Origin: an uncultured Rhodospirillales bacterium | GTDB lineage: Bacteria > Pseudomonadota > Alphaproteobacteria > Acetobacterales > Acetobacteraceae | DNA: 64,000 nucleotides | Assembly (NCBI GenBank): GCA_903835235.1 | Contig: CAILMF010000055.1 | Span: forward strand, 310,001-374,000 | Direction of reading: 5' to 3' | Shown: one piece after another, positions 57,501 through 64,000 of the stretch | Numbering within the stretch: position 1 is the first letter of the stretch | How the letters are laid out: each line of letters starts with the position of its first letter | Translations under genes and position numbers: made by a program | The notes under the pieces: model-generated | The model's database searches: none | Seen by the model: only the letters and a program-made list of their open reading frames with translations | What the model was told of the DNA's origin: nothing

Positions 57501-58456
57501 GCGCCCCCGTCGAAGTCGGGCGCGGGTATCGCCAGGTAGGCCACGCGCTTGGCCTCCTGCCGGCCGCGCGTCACGGTATCCAGGATCAGGCCGCAGGCAA
57601 AACTGAGAAAGCCCAGCACGGCGAAGCCGACCGAGGCCACCAGCGTGGGCAGCCGCGGCACCAGGCCGGTTTCCCAGTACGTCACCAGCACCGGCAGGAA
57701 CAGCGCCACCGAGCACAGCAGCAGCACCGCCCCCGCCAGGGAGAAGAACTGCAACGGCCGCTCCCGCTGCACCAGCGCCATGATCATGCGCAGAATGCGG
57801 AAGCCGTCGTGATAGGTGCGCAGCTTGCTGGTGGAACCGACCGGGCGTTCCTTGTACGGCGTCACCACCTCGCCCACCGGCAGCTTCAGTTCCAGCGCGT
57901 GCACGGTGAACTCGGTCTCGGTCTCGAAGCCCGAGGCCAGTGCCGGGAAGCTTTTGACGAAGCGGCGGGAGAAGACGCGGTAGCCGCTGAGCATGTCCGA
58001 GATGCGGTTGCCGAAGACGCCGCGCACCAGGCCGGTCAGCATGGCATTGCCGAACTGGTGGCCGCGCCGATACGCCGCGGCGGCGATCTCCTCCGGCGTC
58101 TTGCGCACGCCGGTCACCATGTCCAGCCGCTGCTCCACCGCCAGGCGTATCATCTCCGGCGCGCTGGCGGCGTCGTAGGTGTCGTCGCCATCCACCAGCA
58201 GGTACAGATCGGCCTCGATATCCGCGAACATCCGGCGGACCACGTTGCCCTTGCCCTGCAACGTCTCGGTCCGCACCACGGCGCCGGCGGCCCGCGCCAC
58301 CGCCACCGTGTTGTCGCGGCTGTTGTTGTCGTAGACGTAGACGGTGGCCTGCGGCAGCGCCGCACGGAAGGCGGCCACCACGCGGGAGATGGCGACTTCC
58401 TCGTTGTAGCAGGGCACCAGAACGGCGATGCGCGGCTGCGTTGCGGTCGTGGTCAT
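57497..58456 (-). CDS. Family-2 glycosyltransferase with C-terminal membrane anchors (DPM/polyprenyl-phosphate type)
   Basis: 319 residues. 'IAVLVPCYNEEVAISRVVAA', 'VDGDDTYDAASAP' (DxD), 'ISDMLSGYRVFSRRFVKSFP' and 'ETEFTVHALELKLPVGEV' follow the polyprenyl-phosphate mannosyl/glucosyltransferase pattern, then two membrane spans. It would charge a polyprenyl phosphate with sugar, and its partner GtrA-type flippase is encoded nearby. GAGGA precedes ATG 58456; ATG 58507 would overlap the upstream gene. Confidence 0.88.
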   Translation of the reverse strand: MTTTATQPRIAVLVPCYNEEVAISRVVAAFRAALPQATVYVYDNNSRDNTVAVARAAGAVVRTETLQGKGNVVRRMFADIEADLYLLVDGDDTYDAASAPEMIRLAVEQRLDMVTGVRKTPEEIAAAAYRRGHQFGNAMLTGLVRGVFGNRISDMLSGYRVFSRRFVKSFPALASGFETETEFTVHALELKLPVGEVVTPYKERPVGSTSKLRTYHDGFRILRMIMALVQRERPLQFFSLAGAVLLLCSVALFLPVLVTYWETGLVPRLPTLVASVGFAVLGFLSFACGLILDTVTRGRQEAKRVAYLAIPAPDFDGGA

Positions 58457-58496
58457 GGGCGTCCTCGGCGGCGATACGGCCACCGGTTCTAGCGCA

Positions 58497-60008
58497 TCAG
58501 TAAGCATTTCGCATGCGGGCCACCGCCACCAGGGTTCGCAGGATGATCAGGGCGTCCAGCCGCAGCGACCAGGTCTCGATGTATTCCAGGTCGGCCTCCA
58601 CCCGGCGCAGCAGCTTTTCCTCGGTCTCGGTCGGGCCGCGCCAGCCGCGCACCTGGGCCAGGCCGGTCAGGCCCGGCTTCATCCGGTGCCGGGCGGCATA
58701 GCGCTCGGCCACCTCCTCGAAGGGGCGGCCGGCGGCGCGGGTGCCCGGCGCGTGCGGCCGGGGACCCACGAAGCTCATCTCCCCCCACAGCACGTTCAGC
58801 AGCTGCGGCAGCTCGTCCAGGCTGGCCCGGCGCAGGATCGCGCCCACCCGCGTCACCCGCGGGTCGCCCTCCGAGACCTGCACGCGGGCCTCGTGGTCGG
58901 TCTGGTCGGTGTACATGGTGCGGAACTTCAGCACGTAGAAGTCGCGGTTGTTGAAGCCGGTGCGGCGCTGGCGGAACAGCACCGGCCCCGGGCTGTCCAG
59001 CCGCACCGCCAGGGCGATCAGCAGCATCGGCACCGCCGCCACCGCCAGCGCGCCGACCGCGAGCAGGATGTCCTCGGCCCGCTTGGCCAGGCCGCGCCAA
59101 CCGTCCAGCGGCCGCAGCAGCAGCTTCACCGCGGGGCTGGGCTGGCAGGCCCGGTAGCTGCACAGGTCGGGCGCCAGGCAGACCTCCACCGGGTATTCGG
59201 ACAGCCGGCGCACCAGGGCGGCCACGCGTGCCTCGGCCGACCAGGGCAAGGCCAGGATCACCTGGTCCACCTCGCCGCGGCGGATCAGCGCCTGCAGCAC
59301 CTCGATCGGGCCCAGATGCGGCAGCCCGCTGTCGGCATGGGTGGCGTCCGGCAGGCGGCGGCGGTCATCCACCACGCCCAGCAGGCGCACTGGCCCGGGC
59401 TGGCGGCCCTGGGCGAAGGCGGCCAGGCGGGCGGCCTGCGGACCTTCGCCGACCACCACCGCGCGCAATGCGGTGCGCGGCGCTTCCGCCCGGATCAGCC
59501 TGGCGCTGGCAACGCGCCCGGCCAGCAGCAGCGGCAGCGCGAAGCCGAGCCAGAGCCCGGCCGTGGCCGCCGGCAGCGCCGCCGGCGCGCCGACCAGCTG
59601 CGCCGCCAGGGCCAGGCCCAGCAGGCTGCCGGCCAGGGCGCCGCTTGCCGCCAGCAGGGGGCGCCGGCCGCCGAACAGCGCGGCATGGCGATAGCCCCCG
59701 GCCACCGCCAGCAGCAACAGGGTCAAGGCGATCCCGAACAGCAGCACGCCGGCGTCAGGGGTCTCGCCCTGGCCCAGCAGGTCCCGCGCCAGCAGCCCGG
59801 GAACGCCGACCGATAATCCGTCCAGCGCGCATTGCGCGGTGGCCAGCAGGGGGCGTGGCAAGGGGCGCGGCAAGGCTTGCGCCCGGCTGCCCCGCAGGCG
59901 GCCCCGGCCGGCGGCGGCGGCATCGGCATAGCGCGGCCAATTGTCCACCAGGGCGGCCAGCAGCTTGCCCTGGCCTTGGCCAGGCTCGGGCGGGATTACG
60001 CCGTGCAT
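58497..60008 (-). CDS. Polyprenyl glycosylphosphotransferase (WcaJ/GumD-like) for exopolysaccharide
   Basis: 503 residues. Four N-terminal spans (~55-175) and a CoA-binding-like domain precede a bacterial sugar transferase domain: '[19 protein letters not shown]', '[11 protein letters not shown]', '[20 protein letters not shown]', '[11 protein letters not shown]', '[13 protein letters not shown]'. This enzyme transfers a sugar-1-phosphate to undecaprenyl phosphate and starts repeat-unit synthesis on the inner membrane. It leads the operon with the two GT2 genes. No Wzx, Wzy or Wza gene is seen in the window. Confidence 0.92.
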   Translation of the reverse strand: MHGVIPPEPGQGQGKLLAALVDNWPRYADAAAAGRGRLRGSRAQALPRPLPRPLLATAQCALDGLSVGVPGLLARDLLGQGETPDAGVLLFGIALTLLLLAVAGGYRHAALFGGRRPLLAASGALAGSLLGLALAAQLVGAPAALPAATAGLWLGFALPLLLAGRVASARLIRAEAPRTALRAVVVGEGPQAARLAAFAQGRQPGPVRLLGVVDDRRRLPDATHADSGLPHLGPIEVLQALIRRGEVDQVILALPWSAEARVAALVRRLSEYPVEVCLAPDLCSYRACQPSPAVKLLLRPLDGWRGLAKRAEDILLAVGALAVAAVPMLLIALAVRLDSPGPVLFRQRRTGFNNRDFYVLKFRTMYTDQTDHEARVQVSEGDPRVTRVGAILRRASLDELPQLLNVLWGEMSFVGPRPHAPGTRAAGRPFEEVAERYAARHRMKPGLTGLAQVRGWRGPTETEEKLLRRVEADLEYIETWSLRLDALIILRTLVAVARMRNAY

Positions 60009-60080
60009 CGGGCAAACTCCGAGCGGAGGGGGCGAGGCGAGGCTGGAGGCATAAGAATGCGCATCGGTACCCCGCTTGGG

Positions 60081-60596
60081 TCAGTGGACAGGGGGAGAGG
60101 CAGCCTTGGCCCGCGCGGCGGTGCCATGACCCGAGGCCGTGGCGCCGAAGACGTAGCGCCGCGACAGCAGGAAGTTGCCGGTCATTCCCGCCAGGGAACC
60201 CGCGGCCACCCCAAGCACGGGGTAGCGCGCCACCAGCGGTACGGAGGCTATCAAGGCAGCATAGGCGCCGTAGTTGCAGGCAAAGCCGATCAGGTTGAGC
60301 AACAGGAACAGCGCCCATTGCCTGAGCGGCGTTGCGCTTTTCGGCTGGTGGCGGAAGGTCCAGGCGCGGTTCAGCGCAAAGGTCGTGCTGGCCGCCACCA
60401 CATAGGACACCACCCGCCCGCCATAGGGGCCGAAGCCCAAGGCCAGCATGCCCAGCAACACCGCGGAATCGACCAGGAAGCCGACGCCGCCGACCACGCC
60501 GAAGCGGAACATCTCGGCCAACAGCCGCAGCCGCGCCGCGCCAAGGCGGCGTTGCAGCCATTCGGCAAGAGAGGTTGTTGTCAGAGGCATCGTCAT
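60081..60596 (-). CDS. GtrA-family membrane protein
   Basis: About 171 residues with four spans ('FGVVGGVGFLVDSAVLLGML', 'VVSYVVAASTTFALNRAWTF', 'FLLLNLIGFACNYGAYAALI', and a last span before 'GNFLLSRRYVFG'). 'NRAWTF' and 'RRYVF' are typical GtrA ends of spans. It is thought to flip polyprenyl-phospho-sugars across the inner membrane, matching the GT2 downstream. Starts at 60602, 60596 or 60590 are all possible; AGGAAG lies just upstream. The gap to the next gene is 72 bp, so an operon is likely. Confidence 0.85.
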   Translation of the reverse strand: MTMPLTTTSLAEWLQRRLGAARLRLLAEMFRFGVVGGVGFLVDSAVLLGMLALGFGPYGGRVVSYVVAASTTFALNRAWTFRHQPKSATPLRQWALFLLLNLIGFACNYGAYAALIASVPLVARYPVLGVAAGSLAGMTGNFLLSRRYVFGATASGHGTAARAKAASPPVH

Positions 60597-60602
60597 GACC
60601 AT

Positions 60603-61054
60603 CGCTTCCTGTACGCGCCGACAGTGCAGTGCACAAACCACGCGGCAGTGACCAGCGGGAGCGAAATTTCGGCCGCCCCGCAAGCTTTTTGCCGCCCGGC
60701 AACCCTGGGGAGAATTGGGGGCGGAGGCATTCCCGCCGTGCGGGCGCCGGGTGGTTGCCACAGCGCGAGCGGCACCGCAGAGGCGAGGAAATCCCTGGCC
60801 TGGCGCGGAACCGGCGAAGCGGAGCCCTCACCGCTTCGGCACGGCCCTCGCGTTGGTTGAATTCTTCGCGCGCGCTTCGCCAGGGCCCCGACACTCCGCT
60901 GCGCGGTGCGGCCCTGGGGCCACACCCCCCAATGCGGCGGCCTGGGCGCCGAAGGGGGTTCTGGCCGGGGCCGATTCCAGCGCATAATGGCCGCTCAAGC
61001 GGGAAAACCCGCAGCCAGGGCGGCGGACCACGGTTTCACTCCAGGAGATTTCCC
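60603..61054. other. 452-bp spacer without a recognised gene
   Basis: GC-rich and open in several frames, but no start with a ribosome site, no domain and no compositional hydrophobic pattern. It contains the hairpin at 60815 and should hold the divergent promoters for gtrA (minus) and the family-5 receptor (plus). Close to ATG 61055 is CCAGGAGA, a strong ribosome site. Confidence 0.6.
60815..60838. promoter_or_regulatory. Inverted repeat CGAAGCGG-N8-CCGCTTCG
   Basis: Exact 8-bp arms around AGCCCTCA in the divergent spacer. It shares the AAGCGG/CCGCTT core with the three-arm repeat at 7748-7782, which also lies upstream of a solute-receptor gene. Could be an operator or a hairpin; low certainty. 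Confidence 0.35.
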
Positions 61055-62635
61055 ATGCAAAGACGCGACCTGTTCAAGGCCGGCATCGCCGTGCCGGCCA
61101 TGATGAGCGCCCCTGCCGTTGCCCAGGCGCCCCGGCTGCTGAAGTTCATCCCGCAGTCGGATGTGGCGGTCATCGACCCCATCGTCACCACCGCCTACGT
61201 GACGCGCCACCACGCCTTTTTGATCTACGACACGCTGTATGGCCTGGACGCGCAGTTCAAGCCGCAGCCGCAGATGGCCGAAGGCCACGTGATCGAGGAT
61301 GGTGGCAAGCGCATCACCATCACGCTGCGCGAGGGGTTGAAGTTCCACGATGGTTCCCCGGTGCGGGCGGCCGATGCGGTGGCCAGCATCAAGCGCTGGT
61401 GGGCGCGGGACGCCATGGGCCAGGCCCTGGCGCTGGCAACGGATGAGCTGAAGGCCGATGACGACCGCCACTTCACCTTCCGCCTGAAGAAGCCGTTTGC
61501 GCTGCTGTTCGACGCGCTGGCCAAGCCGGGCAGCCCGGTCTGCTTCATCATGCCGGAGCCGATTGCCAACCAGGACCCGAACGTCCCGTTCAAGGACATC
61601 ATGGGCAGCGGCCCCTATCGCTACAAGGCGGATGAGCGCGTGCCCGGCAGCCTGGTGGTGTATGAGCGCAACCGCGACTACGTGCCGCGCGCCGCGGCGC
61701 CGATCGAGTGGACCGCCGGCCCCAAGGTGGCGCATTTCGACCGCATCGAGTGGCGCGTCATCCCGGATGCCTCCACCGCCGCCAGCGCCCTGGCCAATGG
61801 CGAGGTGGATTGGTGGGAACAACCGACCGCCGACCTGCTGCCGCTGCTGCGCCGCAACCGCAACGTCAAGACCGAGCTGTACGACCCCACCGGCCTGCTG
61901 GGCCTGTGCCGCTTCAACCACCTGCACCCGCCGTTCAACAACCCGGCCATCCGCCGCGCACTGCTGGGCGCCTGCTCGCAGTCGGACTTCATGACCGCGG
62001 TCATCGGCACCGACCCCGCGATGTGGAAGGACAAGGTCGGCTTCTTCCCGCCGGGTACGCCGTTTGCCTCGGACGCCGGGGTGGAGCCGCTGGTGGGGCC
62101 GCGCGACTACGACAAGGTCAAGCGCGACCTGGCCGCCGCCGGCTACAGGGGCGAGAAGGTGGTGCTGATGGGCGCCACCGACTTCCCCACCCTGAACGCG
62201 CTGGCGCAGGTCTGCCTGGACATGCTGCAGAAGGCCGGCATGAACGTGGACTACGTCTCCACCGACTGGGGCAGCATCGTCACCCGCCGCGCCAACAAGA
62301 ACCCGCCGGACCAGGGCGGCTGGAACATCTTTTTGACGTTCTTCACCGGCCTGGACTTCTTCTCGCCGGCCGGGCACCTGGGCCTGCGCGGCAATGGCCA
62401 GGCGGCCTGGCCGGGCTGGCCGACCATGCCGAAGGTGGAGGAGCTGCGCGCCGCCTGGTTCGACGCGCCCAACCTGGCGGAACAGCAGCGCATCGCCCGG
62501 GAGATCCAGCTGGAGGCCTTCCAGGAGGTGCCGTACATGCCGGTCGGCGCCTATTTCCAGCCCTGGGCCTACCGCACCAACATCAGCGGGGTGCTGAACG
62601 GCATGCCGCTGTTCTGGAACGTGCGGAAGGGCTGA
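61055..62635 (+). CDS. Family-5 ABC solute-binding protein (peptide/nickel type)
   Basis: 526 residues with twin-arginine signal MQRRDLFKAGIAVPAMMSAP and 'AVAQA' cleavage site. 'LIYDTLYGLDAQFKPQPQMA', 'TLREGLKFHDGSPVRAADAV' and the terminal 'YFQPWAYRTNISGVLNGMP' are family patterns. CCAGGAGA precedes the ATG. No ABC membrane or ATPase genes lie nearby. It is a close paralogue of the receptor downstream and more distant from the one at 2986. 'LKFIPQSDVAVIDPIVTTAY' is shared in pattern with both. Confidence 0.9.
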   Translation: MQRRDLFKAGIAVPAMMSAPAVAQAPRLLKFIPQSDVAVIDPIVTTAYVTRHHAFLIYDTLYGLDAQFKPQPQMAEGHVIEDGGKRITITLREGLKFHDGSPVRAADAVASIKRWWARDAMGQALALATDELKADDDRHFTFRLKKPFALLFDALAKPGSPVCFIMPEPIANQDPNVPFKDIMGSGPYRYKADERVPGSLVVYERNRDYVPRAAAPIEWTAGPKVAHFDRIEWRVIPDASTAASALANGEVDWWEQPTADLLPLLRRNRNVKTELYDPTGLLGLCRFNHLHPPFNNPAIRRALLGACSQSDFMTAVIGTDPAMWKDKVGFFPPGTPFASDAGVEPLVGPRDYDKVKRDLAAAGYRGEKVVLMGATDFPTLNALAQVCLDMLQKAGMNVDYVSTDWGSIVTRRANKNPPDQGGWNIFLTFFTGLDFFSPAGHLGLRGNGQAAWPGWPTMPKVEELRAAWFDAPNLAEQQRIAREIQLEAFQEVPYMPVGAYFQPWAYRTNISGVLNGMPLFWNVRKG

Positions 62636-62645
62636 TCACCAACCG

Positions 62646-62782
62646 ATCGCCAAAGGGCGCAGGCGCCGCGCATGCGGCGCCGAGCACCCGGCGGCGTGAA
62701 TCGGTTGGCCAGGCTTTATCGCCAAAGGGCGCAGGCGCCGCGCATGCGGCGCCGAGCACCCGGCGGCGTGAATCGGCTGGCC
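62646..62782 (+). repeat. 65-bp palindromic repeat, two copies (62646-62710 and 62718-62782)
   Basis: The two units differ at one base and are 72 bases apart. Each contains GGCGCCGC/GCGGCGCC around GCAT, and each ends in CCGGCGGCGTGAATC, the same 15 bases as the right half of the hairpin elements at 23432 and 23490. The first unit is further flanked by CCAACCGAT (62639-62647) pairing with ATCGGTTGG (62700-62708). Located 10 bases after the receptor stop, it may protect or terminate the mRNA between the two receptor genes. Confidence 0.85.
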
Positions 62783-62880
62783 GTGGGCCGGGGCTGGTGC
62801 GTCGCGCTTGCGGCAACCACCCCGGTTGCGCTTCACTCCCGCGCCGGGCACCACCAGGTGCCAAACCCCGGGAGACGAGC

Positions 62881-64000
62881 ATGCTTCGACGCAACCTGAT
62901 GCAGGGCGCTGCCGCGCTGGGCGCCGCCGGCGGCCTGCCGCGCTTCGCCATCGCCCAGCCGGCCAATTCGCGGGTCATGCGCTTCATCCCGCAATCCGAC
63001 ATCGGCGTGCTCGACCCGATCTTCACCACCGCCTACGTCACCCGCAACCACGGCCTGCTGGTGTGGGACATGCTGTACAGCGTGGACAACCAGTTCAAGG
63101 CGCAGCCGCAGATGGTGGAGGGCCACACCACCTCCGCCGATGGCCTGCGCTGGGAGCTGAAGCTGCGCGACGGGCTGAAGTGGCATGACGGCACCCCGGT
63201 GCTGGCGCGGGACTGCGTCGCCTCGATCCAGCGTTGGCAGAAGCGCGACCCCATCGGCCAGGAATTGGCGGCGCGCACGGATGAACTGACCGCGCCGGAC
63301 GACAAGACCATCGTCTTCCGGCTGAAGAAGGCCTTCCCGCTGCTGCCGGACGCGCTGGGCAAGGTCGGCTCCCCGGCGCCCTTCATGATGCCGGAGCGGA
63401 TAGCGAAGACCGACGCCTTCCAGCAGATCAGCGAATATGTCGGCAGCGGCCCCTACCGCTTCAACAGCAACGAGACGGTGCGCGGCAGCCGCTTCATCTA
63501 TGAGCGCTTCGCCGACTACGTGCCGCGCCAGGGTGGCGCGCCGGCGATGATCTCGGGGCCGAAGATCGCCAACTTCGACCGCGTCGAGTGGCGCATCACG
63601 CCGGATGGCGCCACCGCCTCCGCCGCCTTGCAGGCCGGCGAGGTCGACTGGTGGGAAAACCCGCCGAACGACCTGCTGCCGCCGCTCAGGCGCGACCGCA
63701 ACATCGGCATCGAGCGCGACACGCTGGGGCTGCTCGGCTTCGGCCGCTTCAACCACATGCACGCGCCGTTCAACAACGCCAGGCTGCGGAAAGCGATCAT
63801 CGGCGCGCTGGAACAGAGCGAGTTCATGACCGCGGCCTGGGGCACCGAGCGCGGCGCCTGGGCGGACAAGGTCGGCTTCTTCCCGCCCAATACGCCCTTC
63901 GCCAGCGATGCCGGGCTGGGCGCGCTGACCAGCCCGCGCGACCTGGAGAAGGTCAAGCGCGAGATCATCGCCAGCGGCTACAAGAACGAGCCGGTGGTGT
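62881..64000 (+). CDS. Family-5 ABC solute-binding protein, cut by the window end
   Basis: 373 codons are visible. The signal MLRRNLMQGAAALGAAGGLP runs to 'AIAQP', twin-arginine-like. 'VMRFIPQSDIGVLDPIFTTA', 'LVWDMLYSVDNQFKAQPQMV' and 'LKLRDGLKWHDGTPVLARDC' follow the family and closely parallel the receptor at 61055, so this is a tandem duplicate. GGGAGACGAGC precedes the ATG. Membrane genes of the importer, if any, would lie to the right of the window. Confidence 0.9.
   Translation, partial: MLRRNLMQGAAALGAAGGLPRFAIAQPANSRVMRFIPQSDIGVLDPIFTTAYVTRNHGLLVWDMLYSVDNQFKAQPQMVEGHTTSADGLRWELKLRDGLKWHDGTPVLARDCVASIQRWQKRDPIGQELAARTDELTAPDDKTIVFRLKKAFPLLPDALGKVGSPAPFMMPERIAKTDAFQQISEYVGSGPYRFNSNETVRGSRFIYERFADYVPRQGGAPAMISGPKIANFDRVEWRITPDGATASAALQAGEVDWWENPPNDLLPPLRRDRNIGIERDTLGLLGFGRFNHMHAPFNNARLRKAIIGALEQSEFMTAAWGTERGAWADKVGFFPPNTPFASDAGLGALTSPRDLEKVKREIIASGYKNEPVV

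Noticed and set aside
62646-62782. Possible phage or element attachment site
   Set aside because: The two repeats are only 72 bases apart with no integrase, transposase or tRNA near.
1-64000. tRNA, rRNA, riboswitch or IS element
   Set aside because: I looked for conserved tRNA loop patterns, rRNA segments, transposase motifs and terminal repeats and saw none; short or unusual RNAs could still be missed by eye.

Overview
The window is 64 kb of very GC-rich DNA with dense, mostly short-gapped operons and frequent 4-base ATGA/GTGA stop-start overlaps. Twin-arginine signal peptides on binding proteins, many TctC/Bug-type solute receptors, a Lhr-Core/metallophosphoesterase/Exo/ligase DNA-repair set and alphaproteobacterial palindromic repeats point to an alphaproteobacterium, most likely Acetobacteraceae of the Roseomonas type. 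The assignment is an inference from gene content; no rRNA or tRNA is present to confirm it. I saw no phage, IS element or CRISPR array.

Layout. 1-5.3 kb: the 3' part of a GlgX-MalQ fusion ending in a coding 24-bp tandem repeat, then a family-5 (peptide-type) solute receptor with two tandem Lin0512-family genes. 5.2-12.2 kb: an aromatic-catabolism-like island with two FAD monooxygenases, an extradiol dioxygenase-like VOC protein, a hotdog thioesterase, a MaoC hydratase and two TctC receptors. 12.3-17.5 kb: a complete osmoprotectant-type ABC importer (receptor, two permeases, ATPase), then a GMC oxidoreductase of the choline dehydrogenase type and a GST. 17.5-21.2 kb: two TctC receptors, an SDR and a cupin-like protein. 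21.2-31.2 kb: DNA repair. A photolyase with a calcineurin-like phosphatase is followed by PdeM and Lhr-Core (minus) and Exo and ATP-dependent ligase (plus). The two halves of the latter set are separated by a broken DoxX gene and a PAS histidine kinase.

31.2-39.7 kb: an acyl-CoA-dehydrogenase-like flavoprotein, an FAH-family hydrolase, an MFS transporter, a large classical autotransporter with a repetitive passenger, and an AMP-forming acyl ligase. 39.7-43.7 kb: a TPR-sulfotransferase-like protein, a TPR glycosyltransferase-like protein and a lipoprotein hydrolase, all overlapping. 43.7-50.7 kb: an enolase-superfamily enzyme, an Ldh2-type dehydrogenase, an amidohydrolase and the only full tripartite tricarboxylate transporter (TctB, TctA, TctC). 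50.9-55.1 kb: a sulfotransferase, a cold-shock gene with a long leader and two small co-oriented genes, a small membrane protein, an SDR and another TctC. 55.1-60.6 kb: an RTX-repeat protein and an exopolysaccharide set (two GT2, a polyprenyl glycosylphosphotransferase, GtrA). 61.1-64 kb: two paralogous family-5 receptors, the last cut by the window end, separated by a 65-bp tandem palindromic repeat.

Taken together the region looks like a scavenging, soil- or water-type genome segment: nine solute receptors (six TctC, three family 5), only one of them with its own membrane subunits, interleaved with small sets of catabolic enzymes. The least explained items are the Lin0512 pair, the dispersed hairpin family with a compensatory base change, the interrupted repair cluster, and the TPR-sulfotransferase-like protein with a degraded cofactor loop.
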